NCBI RefSeq assembly: GCF_030272615.1 | Contig: NC_081407.1 | Coordinates: forward strand, 150,475,744 to 150,539,743 | Direction: 5' to 3' | DNA length: 64,000 nucleotides | DNA from: Cryptomeria japonica | Taxonomy: Eukaryota; Streptophyta; Pinopsida; Cupressales; Cupressaceae | In this document: one piece after another, positions 36,301-48,300 of the stretch | Layout of the letters: the number at the start of each line of letters is the position of its first letter | Numbering within the stretch: the first letter of the stretch is position 1 | Made by a program: the position numbers and the translations under genes | Notes under the pieces: generated by a model | Databases searched by the model: none | The model's input: only the letters and a program-made list of their open reading frames with translations | What the model was told of the DNA's origin: nothing

Positions 36301-39300
36301 AAAGGCATGTTTTGAGGAGGAGATGGAGAAGGCCATCCCAGTCTAGGATATAGAGTTAGAAGTACTGGCCGTAGCACCTTTTCCAATGGTCCCATTACCT
36401 GGCAATCACGGCAACCAACAATTGGAGGTAGACATGGCCAAGCGTTAAGAGCACTTCATGGCATGGAGGTGTGCTTCAAAGACATATTCCTCTGCTAGCA
36501 CAGACATATGGCTTTGATGGAGAAAACCCCATAATCAAGAGACAAGACCCTTTGCCAAGTTGAAACTTTGCACAGAGTTGGCTAATCACATTTAGAAGTA
36601 TCAAGAGCACACATGAGTTGCAGCTTTAGAGGAGACAATGCCTGAGAGAGAAACAATTAGCAAAAAGGGATGCACAATTAGTTGATAGGGTGACCTAGCT
36701 TGGAGAGTGAGATGGACAATTAGCAGAGAGGGACAACAAGTTACTGAAGAAGGAACAAGAGCTGGAGAAGACAAAGAAGCATTTGATGGACGTTGCTTAC
36801 ATGATAAAGGCAACCCAAGAGTGAGAGTTGGTGACCATCCAACGTCTTTAGCGACTTGAGAAGCAGCAATCTCCGATATCCACCCCTACATCCTTAGTAT
36901 ATCTAGGGACGTCCTCTCACCACCCTCCCTCTCAGTATGTTTTGTTGTGTCTAGCTACCAATTTTGTCTTTGTTGTCTAGAAGATGACTTTCTTTTTTTG
37001 GGGGGGGGGCTTGATGTAGCTGGCAAAATAAAAAAGTTATAAAGTTTTGTATTTGCGTTGATTAGTTCCTAGCTACTTGTGAGTTGGCAATTGGCAGATA
37101 CCGATGGTTGGTAGCCTTAACCAACTCGATACATTTTTGATATGTAGTTGTTTATAGTCAAGACAGCTCTTTGATGTTATGTACTTATTGCATTTGGTAA
37201 TTGGTAATAAAGATATATCTTCCGAATATGTTGCGGTGAATTATATTCCTATGTTGTATGAATTTAAATTTCCATTTACTGTAATATTGCAAGTAGAATA
37301 AGTAGAGAATTTGTTTTTTTGGAAAGGCAAAAATAATCAACAAGTGTGCAAGTTTTTTTTACTAGGCATAGTTTCCATCTGTTGACTACTCAACCTTCAG
37401 AAATGACATCTTTTAAGAAAGTGTGCTGACTTTTATTTTGCCTTAAGCATGAATCACTTGTTTCAAATGTTTTGTAAATATTGTGCTAACTACTATACTC
37501 ATAGGTGCAACTCATTTATGTGGGTGTCCGTTTGCCTATTAACTAGGTGATGATAAGCAAATAGTTCTTGTCATTTCTCAAGTGTCATTTCATTGGTCAA
37601 CTCTCCACTTTATCTTATGGTGATTTTTTACTTTCAATGTTTCATATAAATTGTGTTGACATTTTTTCTTTTTCATAGGGGTGACTTCATTAAATCAACT
37701 GTGACTTAATATGCTAACTAGGCAATTCTTTGTCTCTTTTGAAGGTTTGAATCACATTAGAAAAGACTCTTTTGTTTGGCTTTATTTACGAAAACTTGGC
37801 TTCATACATTACTTGGCAAAAAAATAGAAGATGACTAAAATATATCAAATATGTGCAGCAAACCTTCGTGTACTCCGAGGCACGATTTCATGACTTTAAC
37901 TACCATTTCTATAAAAGACAAGCAAATGAGCTATTCAATGGGATGATAATTGTTGGTTGTAATTCGTATAAATTATTTAGTTAATATGTTTGTACTTGAC
38001 TGTGTGTTAATTACTTGTTGATTTGTGGGTAATTGCTAGGGATTGGTTGTAAGTGGTTGCCATTGACTATATTTTTTTTGGCAATTGCCAAGTACTTTAA
38101 ATTTGTTTCTTGTAGTCAAGGAAGGTAGTTTGATTGTATGCATGTGTAATGTCCTCAAATTATGAATTTTGTTTTTTTCTGTATTTTTTGAATTTTCTAA
38201 GCGACGAACAACTACAAACAACAAATTGGAAAAAAATGTATTGATGGTAATTTATGTTGATAACTGAAATTACTTATTTCAAACTATCTTTTGTAAGAAC
38301 TTAAAATATGATACCCTTGTGACTAAAAATTAGTCAAATCTGAATATTGCATTTGATTAATAAGGGTTAGAAAATGTATAAGAGCAAAATATATCATCAC
38401 CAAACCCAAGATCGGATATATAATCAATGACACAAGTACAATGCCGATAAAATGATGCTGACACAATATTTTTGAGTTTACCAAATTGTCAAATCCTTAT
38501 ATACCATGCAAAACTGAACAAATAATGATCAGATCTGAATTATTGCAGCCAGTATGAACTTGTACAGCTGCTTTACGGCCTGATATGTGGGTGGAAATGA
38601 CTGCGGCAAGCATATTTTGAGGACTCTCAGAGGACTCCAGAACTCTCCAAACTCCCAAGTCCTATCCCTAGCCGATTCCACTTGCCATTGACTCCCGAGG
38701 TGAGTCCGGAAGAGTTCTAGGGAGTACTCATCCGAGTCTCCTCCTAGGACTCTCCGAGACCTAGACTTGGAGTCCCAAGTTTTGGGCATGGACTCTCAGG
38801 TACACTTGGGTGCTGCTAGGGAGGTTAAAAAAAACATAAAAAAGTGACTTTTCCTTAACTTCTTTTTGCCTAGTCTTGACCAAAACAAGGCTGAACACCA
38901 AAATAGGAAAGGAGAGGAGAAGAGAGCATTTGAGATCCAAAAAGACAATGTTGAAGAAACAATTCATCATCATTTTTAATACTATAGCACCTTTTAGTTT
39001 GACGCCTGACAAATTGAGTTACATTAGATGGAGTAAGAGGAAGATGTAGATTGTATTTGGTTGTTTTTCTCGTTTTGACATATCATTATATGCAAACATT
39101 TATAAATTTATGATGTTGTCATACATTTGAAAGTTTGAAACTGTGTATGAATTATGAAATTTCAAATGTTGAGTGTTTGAAGATCATATGACATGTGTAA
39201 TGGCTGAATTATGACAAATTGATAGTCAAATTAGGCTTTCATGTTCTCTAAATGAATTATTTTCTTTTTATATATGGTAAAACTAATGTTTTTTTTTTTG

Positions 39301-42300
39301 CCAAGTCCTAGCTGAGTTTTTTGCCAAGTTTGTGCCAAGCCTCGAATCCAAGTACTATTTTGGGCTGCCGAGTCCGTGCCAAGTCTGAGTTTTCAAACTT
39401 TGGCAGCAAGGCTGGGAATTGATGTTGGTGTCTAAAAATGAATGTATAAAGTGTTGTGCCAACCTTTAAAAAAATTTCAAGTGCAGATCTGCCCTAAAAT
39501 GATACTGGGAATGCTGTAAAAAGGCTGATCACTGCCCTAAACCGTTTAAAAAAGTGTCCACAAGTTGACCACCCTTCAAAACTTGCCAAAAATCTAAGTT
39601 GCCAGTTTTGGTACTAGAATGGGTACAAGTATGCTGGTATGGCAATTATTTGTTTGGGTACAGTGTATATATATATATATATATATATGTCTAGGGTCAC
39701 CATTAAATTGAAAATCATTACAATTTCAAAATTGAAACAAATACAATCAAAAATGTTAATTGTCTTTAATCTTCGTCAATCATCAAAAGGATCTAGATCA
39801 ATATCATTGTCTGGTTCAAGTTCAACATCCTTTGAACCACAAAGTAAATGGATTGCCACTTCTACTAGGTGCATCATGTGTGAGTGTCTCATCATCATCA
39901 TCTATAGTGACTCTAGCAAGCTCTTGAATAGATGCATCTAAGTTGGTATACTTAGGGGCTATGTCCCAATGCTTCGTTGACCTTTCCTTGTATTGTTCTT
40001 GCTTATATGATAGAAGACACAAATTGGGATGGATATAAACCAAGTCTGCTGCTTTTTTACAACCAACCGATTATGCTTCACTAAGTGGATAAAGGAGTAT
40101 GTACTCCAATTCATTCAACAAAAGAAGAACATGTAACCTATTGAAATTGGAGAGGAAACCAACATGACATAACAATAAAAATGCAAAATAAATTAAAGAA
40201 TGGTAAGTACTAAAGTCCAATGCAAATTTGAATCTTGATTGCAAGAGGTCGAACAAATAATCTTGCCCATGGAGGTACCACCATGTATGAACATCTATAG
40301 TGTATTGGTCTTAAAGAGTACAAATACTATGATCTCGTCCTGAGATGAACAAGCCAAGCTCTTTCCTAACATTGTCCACCACTTTTGTATCTAAGATGAG
40401 TCTTTTGAATGCCTACTTGTACCCATTAGCAACTTCACTATCTTTATATGGTGGAGTTCTCCTTGGCAAAGCAAGTATCTATGAGATATAGTATTTGGCA
40501 GATAATGCATATGTAAAGAGGTGTGATGGTGTGTTCATCTTGTCCCAACGATGATGAATGGTTTTTTCCACACTTGGAAAATGTTTTTCAAGGTCATCCT
40601 CTTTTTGTGCTATTATGACCTTTATTTTTTCTATCATGGAGTTAATGCCATTATAGATTTCTGCAACATGGCTGATTTGTATCAGCAAACCTGATCATAC
40701 TCATGATAGGCTTAGTGAAATTCAAGACATTCCACACAAGCCCACCAATCACCATCTAGGATCAATGAATTGACCTTCTAAGCCCTCTTTGAATTTGATT
40801 GTTTCCAAATACTCCATTGGTTGTTAATAATCATGGCACCCAATGCCTATCACACCTTCACAAGTTGTCTCAAAACGATTGTGTGTGATACAAATCGGGT
40901 CTCAAAAACCTAGGATCAAGTAAAAAATGTGTTAATAACACATTGAAAAGCATTATATATATCAATAAAATTATAAAATAAATTAAATTTACCTTCAACA
41001 ATTCCAAATCTGAGGAAGTCTGCCTTGTGACATATGGTGGCTTGTCACAAACATTTGGATCTCCTCACCCTCTTGGTATATAGCTTTCACCCACTCTATT
41101 TGAGTGCCAATTGCTTGCATCACCAAATTAAGAGTGTACAACGCATGGTGTTCAAAGAATGTGTTCATATCTTTCCTCAACCAAACCCCTTGCAACTCTA
41201 CAATTTTTTGTATTATCTATAATGATTTAGTTAACACTTTCAAGACTCGCCATCTCTATGGACTCAATGAGAATTTTAGAAATGAAATTTGCATCTTTGC
41301 TTTGCCTCTCACTATCAACTACCTTCAAAAAGACTGCCCGCAATAACATATATAAAAGGACAGTTTTTGCAATCTTTCCATCCATTAGAAACAATAGAAA
41401 CTTTTGTTTCAATCCAAGAATCCCTAATTGGTTTGAGTGATGTCTCTAACAAAAAAAAAAAAAAATCTCCTGCCAATAAGGTGTTCATGTAATGTCCCTA
41501 CTTTGAAATATAATTTAATAATAAATAATAATAATAAAATTAAAATACAAAAGATTAAATATAAAAATTAAATTAAAATATAAAAGAATATAATTAAATA
41601 TAATTAAAATTTGATTAAAGTAAATGGATTGTCAAAAGGCATGAAATGATAAGTTGTGACTCCCTCAAATGTGAGATATAAAAGGGAGAAGAGAACCTCA
41701 TTTGAGGGGGTGAGAATTTGGAAAATGAGAAGTGCAGATCGGATTATGAAAGGTTATGTCCCTTTCAAAGTGTTGAGACATGGACCAGCTAGGACTCAAA
41801 CCTAGGACCTTCCATACGATGTTGGAGTGCTCTACCACTGAGCTACTGGCCCCTCTTGGACCAGTCCATCGTCGGTCCGGGTGTGGCTTATTTCCAACAC
41901 CAACACCCCCCCTTAAGCCACACCTCTCGTGTGCTTGGGGCTCCTAGCCTGAAATTGGCTCTGATACCATGTTGAGACATGGACCAGCTAGGACTCAAAC
42001 CTAGGACCTTCCATACGCTGTTGGAGTGCTCTACCACTGAGCTACTGGCCCCTCTTGGACTAGTCCATCGTCGGTCCGGGTGTGGCTTATTTCCAACACC
42101 AACACAAAGGGCAGAAATAATGAGGAGTTGCACTCTTTCAAAAGGTGCTAATGGTGAAAGGGTGTGTCTCTTGCCAAGGGCATGCATGATGAAGAGGTAT
42201 GACCTCTCCCTCACATTGAGAGATGTAAAAGAAAGGAATCAAAGCATCCAACAACATCACCATGGATTAGATCAGATCAGAACTGTTATTAAGTTACAGG

Positions 42301-45300
42301 CAGTAGCATCTTTGTTCTTGGTGGTATACATGGGGATGTGCTAAATATGTATGCTTAATATATGAAGCCTGATAATGTTGTTATGCAGAATTTAGTAGTA
42401 ATATTAATATAGACTGCAATATGTATGACAGTCATACTTAACTTCATATATATTCATAATACATAAGAAATTAGTATACTTATAGTCTAAATCATGTTAT
42501 TACTGTCAGTATTTAAGAAGATGGGAATGAGATGTTCCAAAGAGGGGCAGTCTAAATCCAAGCAATAGGTCAAGTCCCAAGATAGGGTGGGGATCAGTAA
42601 CCCATAAGCCTTGAGGGAATAGACCCAAGACAGGTAAGGGCTTGGATTTGTAAACTTTGAGGGAACCTATTGTATTTGGTCTCTAAGCACTTTGGCAACA
42701 TCCATAGACCCTTCTCCCTTAAAACTGAAGTGGTAGCAGGGTTTGATATCTATATTAAGAAATATGAATAATGAAATTAATCATCTAATGAGGAAAATAA
42801 ATAAGCACTTGTTAATAACTAATAAATTGAAGAATATCAATGATTGGCTTCATGATTAGTCTCTCAATCAATTTTAGTATATTGAAATAGATTATTTATG
42901 TTAATCAGGTAGGGGACATTACAGCTCACACCTTTTCATACCCAAGACTTGTGAGACTATAAGGTGCACCTATTGATTGTCGCCACCGTTTCCCACCAAT
43001 AAGGTGATCTCACCAAGTTGAAAGGAAGACCATTGGCAAATGCAACATGCAACTTTTTCCTCTACAATGTCTCTTGCTTCATTTTGAAATGCCTTGTCCA
43101 ATGGACCTCTTTTGCAAGGAGTGGGTTCACCCATCATGATTTAAAAATAAATAAATCAGAAAACCCAGAAAATAGCAACACCCTTCATGATTTTTTGTGG
43201 AAAAAATCAGAAAACCCTTCAACAAAGAAAGAACCCATATTTTTTTTTATGAAAAAATCATGCAAAAACCGAATAGAGAAACCATGATTTTTGTGTGAAA
43301 AATTGTGCAAAAAATGAATTGAGAAACCACGATTTTTGTGTGAAAAAATCGTGCAAAAAACGAACAAAAAAACCACAATTTTTAAGAGAAAATTGTGCAA
43401 AACCCTCCATGATTTGTTTTGGAGAAATGTCAGAAAACCCATCCACGATTTTTGAGGAGAAAATCATACAAAACCCCCCATTCTGTTCAAAAACTTTACT
43501 TGCACCCATCATGAATAGTAAATAGAAATAAAACTCACTGATTTTTGTGGAAAAACAAGCAAAACCCTTCCATGATTTTTTGTGGAAAAAAATCAGAAAA
43601 CCCCAAAAAGTTTTACTATTTTTTTTGTCAAAAAAGAACTTAAGCTTTGATACAATGAAATGATAATTTGTTGTTCTATATTTACAAAAGGAGACGAAAG
43701 TTCCTTAAATAGAGATTACAAGAGAATCTTTCCATAACGAAAATGACCGAGAATAGAAACATGAAAGACAGAAAGGAGACTTCCTAAAAGTAACTAAAGA
43801 CAAAAGACATAAACGAAAGTTTCTAAATACTAAGATGACCATTATCAATATTACAATATTATTTTAATTGGATAGAGGGTGTCTCCAAGAAAGGATGTTG
43901 GAATGCCATTACTAAATCTATACGTAACACCATTGATTTTTTCTTTGCTAAAGGATGAGATGTTAGTTTTTCTCTTTCAGTCATAGCATCAACTTCCTCT
44001 TGTTTTCTAATGTATGCCATAATTTTTTCGTTTGTCCATCCCTTCCTAGTTGGCCCTTCACATACTATCACTTTCTCACTGATGGCACAAAATTGATTTT
44101 TCACTCGACTATACAAGCTCTTAAACTTGACTACACACTCATTATTGTTGATGCAGGCTTAAGTTTACTTAGGCTACCAACATTATACATTATTAGATAT
44201 TAGTTATTCATTATTTAATAATGTTTAGTGCATTTAATTTTTTGGTCAAGGTAGTTGTTGGCGGTTGTCTCGCGGTTGTCTCGTACTTCATCACACCTCC
44301 GTTATATATTCGGGGTGCTTGTATATTATTTATTATCTCATTTTTCATTATTAACTCCTAGTGAAATATCATCTTTCAGGTTGATTCTCTTGGTTGTTGT
44401 GAATGTTTATTTTGGTGTGCAAATTGAGTTTTTGTGTGCTCTATCATGGTATCAGAGCCTGCAACTCTGCAACCCCTTCCTTCTTGAGTCTTCACTAGTT
44501 TAAGCCTAAGGTTAGAGGTCTTAATTTGCAGCAGTGGCCGTTGTCATTTTGTGCTCACATTATTGCTTGAGATATTTATTTTCAGAGGATAAGCGATTTC
44601 CACTTTGAGGGGTTTGATTTCATATTCAACAACCGGTATTCATTTTCATTGACATTCTCTTTTGGTGAAGTGATTTATTGCTTAAATTGGCCTGAATATA
44701 CTCTTGTATGCTTGGTGCTTTATTGCAAATTGTCATCATCCCATTGTAGAGGTCACAATATTGTTTTTGGCAAAGATTGTTTCTATTCAAAGAGACTGTG
44801 CATTGTTGCTTGTGCTGATTGTATTATTAAAGCCAATTTATTTGGCACAGACAGTATTGGGCTCTTTTTGGAAGTGAACACTCTTCATGATCGCAGTCAT
44901 TCTCTATCTACTCAACACAAACCTTACAGCCCTTTCATTTCTTCTATGGCTCTTGATTTAGCTAATATTCATTTGTCTCAAACTTTAGTATATACTAAAG
45001 CTTTTTCAACATAAATTTACCTTCAAAATCGATGATTAGGGTTTGCATTTTGTTGTGACATGGACCCATCCATTGCACGGCTACATATATCATTTGGGAC
45101 TTTAGTCCCACATCGCCTATGTAAGGCGATCTTTGGCTATTTATATAGCCTGTTGCTCCCTTTCTCCCTTGATTGCCCCCAAGGGATCACTCTTGCATGC
45201 ACGCATAGTGGTTTGGTGCACTCTAAGTATGGTGGTTTGGTGCTTCAATGTGCTCCATGTTTGGTGCCTAGTGTGTGCTTGACCTTGTGCACATGGCTGC

Positions 45301-48300
45301 AAGCACTTGGACTTGTGGTGTTGGCTGTCGTTGGTGTGTGTTGTTGTTCGCACTTACCTTAGTGGTGACTCATCTCGTGGAGTGGTGACTTGTTGTTTGG
45401 AGATTGTTTGGCATGGCTGGTTTGCCAATATTTCAACAATTGACCCTCTACTCAGCCCTAAGAGCCCCCCAAAAAAATTGACCTCATTGCTTTTTTGGTC
45501 ATATGGCACAACCGGGTGCTTGCTTAGGTCCTCAAAAGTGCTTCTTATAGGACTTTTTTTAAAATTTTGTACAACTTTTGCAAACAGAGGCATTTTTTTG
45601 TCAAACCACATATTGTCGCAATGCTGCTTTGATGAACTCCGTTGTGGACCACGTATTTTCTGCATATTTTGCCATCTTTTAATAGTGCCTAAAGTTGCAT
45701 GTTTCTTTTGTTGCTTCTAGCTAGTGTCATTTGGCAAATTCAGTGATTGGGGATTACAAATTCAATTTTTATTCATTCTAGGGGGGTGAAAGCCACAGAT
45801 TGGTCCTTTGTGTTCACTTGTACATCATTTCAAAACCAAGGATTGAATTGCTCATTCCACACAATTATCACACATGGAAGCTCAAGATGTCACAATTGTT
45901 GCAATCTCGGGGTCTCTGGAAAATGTTGGATGAAGACAAACCCAAGTTTACTAAGGCATTTGAGCAGTTTGTTCATCGAAACAAAATGGATGAGGCGAAA
46001 GGACTCATAGGTCTCCATGTTTCTGATAATTTGTTGTTTCATATTGTAGAGTGTAAGACACCTAAAGAGGGAGGGGCAAACTTGTTGAGTTGTATGATGC
46101 AATCATCAATTCAAAATTTTGCAACTTGAAGCAGATCTCACGTCTTTCTCCAAATGCATTTCCCACTATTCAGGATTTCCTTGCATAATTCAAGTTGATT
46201 TTGTTGCAATTGAAAGGATGTGGTCATTCCAAAGATGATAGAGTATATCTTTTTGATCCTATCTAAGCTAAGAGGTTCTTTTTAAGTATTTGCTTCTACT
46301 TTTTATTCTACCATGGGTGCTATGGGAGAAGATCATAAGATGCCTTCTTTTGAGGTGTTTTCAGATCATCTAACTAAGGAGCAGGCCAAGTTGATTCAAA
46401 TGGATGCTCTTTCTAAGAGTCATGCTTTGATGGTTCAATCTTCCAAGGGCAAGGGTAAGAATAAGAAGAAGCCCAAGATAGATTCTCCTACAGGTGGTGA
46501 GCCTCCCTCCAAGCCTAAGGCAAAGAATGATTAGAAATCTAATCCTCCACCTCCTACTCCTAACTCAGGGGAGCCATCCTCCAAGACTAACAAGAAGAAA
46601 AATTGTTCCTTTTGTGAAAAATCAGGGCATAATGATGCAAATCTAATCCTCCACCTTCTACTCCTAACTCAAGGGAGCCATCCTCTAAGACTAACAAGAA
46701 GAAAAATTGTTCCTTTTGTGAAAAATCAGGGCATAATGATGCACATTGTTTTGCGAGGTTAGCAATTTTGGAAGAAGCTATGAGGAAGCACAATATTGCC
46801 ATGCCTAGGTCTTCTTCATTGGGAAAAGCCAAGCTCTTTCAGCTAGATCTTTGCCCTCTACCAGTGACAATTGGATTCTTGATTCCGGTGCTTCACATCA
46901 CATGACTCATGTTGTGGATCTTCTTGACTCTCTTTCTGATAGTAGTACTTCACATATTGTTGTTGGGAACTCTTCATAGATTCCAGTTCTAGGGACGAAC
47001 TCAATTCAGATGCAGGATGGTTGCATTGATGATGTTCTTATTCCCAATGTTTCATAAAATCTTCTTTCCATTTATCAGATTTGTAATCATGGTGATGGGC
47101 GGCTTGTTGAGTTATCTCCCAAGAGCATCTTTTAGGTTGATTCTCTTGGTTGTTGTAAAGGTTTATTTTGGTGTGTAGATTGACTTTTTGGGTGCTCTAA
47201 CAATTACAATTACAATTCCAAATGAACGCCTCACCTCCTGGAAGTTGTTCAAGCATCGTAGTATATTACCATAAGGGAGATGCTCTATCAATTTTAAATT
47301 TTCTATTTGCGTCAACACCCATTGTACTTGAACTATTGGCCATTCTTGCAATTTGATTTTGTTGTTATAAGAAATTATACAATTTAAACTTAGAAATAAA
47401 ATAAAATAAATGCAAGCCTACAATATGTACAAAACTAACGAAATTTCAAAACAAACACCAAAAAACATAATAACAAATAGTGAAACTTGTTTCTTTTTTT
47501 CCAAAAAAAAATTAAAAAACTTGAAAGAATTCATTTAAAACTAAAAAAATTCATCAAAAACTTAATTTTTTTGTTAAAAGACTAAAGAATAGGGTAAAAT
47601 GCTTACCTTAGATGATTGGATCTCCTTTGTGCAAGTTATATTTGCTTCTTTGTCCTTCAAAAAAACCAATTGCCCTTTAAAATGCCAAAAATGAAAAAGA
47701 AATGGGTGAAGAGAGAAAAATGATGTTTGTTGTGGACAAAATTAGGCTTTTAGGGTTTTTTACCTTTTAGGCATGTAAAAAAAAGTGTTTTCTTTGACTT
47801 TTTGGCACTAAGCGTTGTTGGGTAGCCTTCATACCCGTAGGGAACTTGAGGCGTCTAGGGTGCACATACTTGCGATGGGACGTGTTGTGACGTTTTCACA
47901 CATTGTCCCATTGCAAATAGGGACCCCCACTTTTTTCTGCTTTCTAGGATAGTTGTAGAGTCTTTAGTTGTTAGCATTTCACTTGGAAGAGGTGTATTAT
48001 CTTAGGTGGCTAGGAGGTAATCAGGTCAAGTCTCTCTTTGGGATGAAGTGAGGCCGGTTAGTTCTCAAGGCTTAGGAAGTGAATGATTCATTATGACCAT
48101 TCCATTTGATCGTCTTTTGCTTGCAAAATCAGAGTTGAAATGCAAATTTGGCTAAGGCAAGTTGGTTTCAAGGGTCAATATTCTAAGGAAAGAAAGGGGT
48201 AGAGTTCAAATTACCATGAGAAGCTCAAAACAAAAGCATTAAGACAACGAAGTTGCCATTTTGGGGGGCCTTCCAATGAGGCTCCAAAAGCACAAACTAA

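Larger units (their letters stand above)
15117..37303 (+). mobile_element. Decayed Ty3/gypsy provirus (Tat/Athila-like), host of nested insertions
   Basis: Diverged ~300 bp LTRs at 15117-15430 and 37012-37303 enclose gag, protease, RT, RNase H and integrase remnants in the normal gypsy order. The 3' LTR is preceded by a run of nine or more G (36999-37009), a good polypurine tract. The integrase is split by the chromodomain element at 20669-27954 and by repeat R1 ending at 31296. The 3' region is split by a solo LTR at 33202-34875. All frames contain stops and shifts, so the element is dead. LTR pairing across 22 kb is inferred from their similarity and from the continuity of the pol fragments. 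Confidence 0.8.
41771..42104 (-). mobile_element. TRIM retrotransposon (334 bp) with tRNA-like LTRs
   Basis: Two 135 bp direct repeats (41771-41905 and 41970-42104) differ at only two positions and flank a 64 bp interior. Read on the minus strand, the interior starts with TGGTATCAGAGCC directly at the LTR edge (primer site) and ends CTTAAGGGGGGG directly before the other LTR (polypurine tract). LTRs run TGTTGG...CTCAACA. A perfect 5 bp target duplication CAAAG lies at 41766-41770 and 42105-42109. A related element at about 56825-56835 has the unoccupied site. There is no coding capacity, so it must be mobilised in trans. Each LTR contains a 72 nt tRNA-like sequence. Confidence 0.93.
41488..42923 (+). 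mobile_element. LTR-like element (probable solo LTR) inside the hAT relic
   Basis: Starts TGTAATGTCCCTAC and ends GTAGGGGACATTACA, an inverted terminal pair of about 14 bp. It is flanked by GTTCA (41483-41487) and GCTCA (42924-42928), an imperfect 5 bp duplication. hAT coding text continues on both sides, which confirms the boundaries. A TATA-like GATATAAAAGG lies near 41680. Without the TRIM inside it, the unit is about 1.1 kb. A partial relative lies at 56790-57150. Confidence 0.75.
39822..43140 (-). pseudogene. hAT-family transposase relic (DUF659 type)
   Basis: Read on the minus strand, N- to C-terminal: [20 protein letters not shown] (about 43115-43060), [20 protein letters not shown]-like text, [20 protein letters not shown] (41450-41380), [75 protein letters not shown] (40600-40530), [14 protein letters not shown] and [20 protein letters not shown]. 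This is the conserved order of plant hAT transposases. Frames are broken repeatedly, and an LTR-like element (41488-42923) sits in the N-terminal third. Terminal inverted repeats and the 8 bp target duplication were not identified. Confidence 0.82.
44146..47202 (+). mobile_element. Second gag-protease Copia-type element, 3' end deleted
   Basis: A 301 bp 5' LTR (44146-44446) starts TGTTGATGCAGG and ends CTATCA. A TGGTATCAGAGCC primer site follows, then a ~1.3 kb leader, a gag with CCHC knuckle and a DSGASHHM protease. Only the last ~78 bp of the 3' LTR remain (47125-47202, ending CTCTAACA). Integrase and RT are absent because sequence between the protease and the LTR tail is deleted. Flanks ATTAT (44141-44145) and ATTAC (47203-47207) are an imperfect target duplication. 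Confidence 0.82.

Noticed and set aside
41781-42051. Two functional tRNA genes
   Set aside because: The anticodon stem is imperfect, the loop has eight bases without U33, and both copies lie in the LTRs of a TRIM. They are called tRNA-like instead.
41771-42104. A tRNA-derived SINE
   Set aside because: There are two identical 135 bp flanks, a primer site and a polypurine tract directly at the flank edges, and a 5 bp target duplication. There is no A-tail. These are LTR-element features.
45170-45484. A U6, U3 or 7SL gene after the USE/TATA pair
   Set aside because: None of the conserved starts or bodies of these RNAs is present downstream.
45790-47130. An intact Copia polyprotein
   Set aside because: Stops, a 104 bp frame-shifting duplication and the lack of integrase and RT rule it out.
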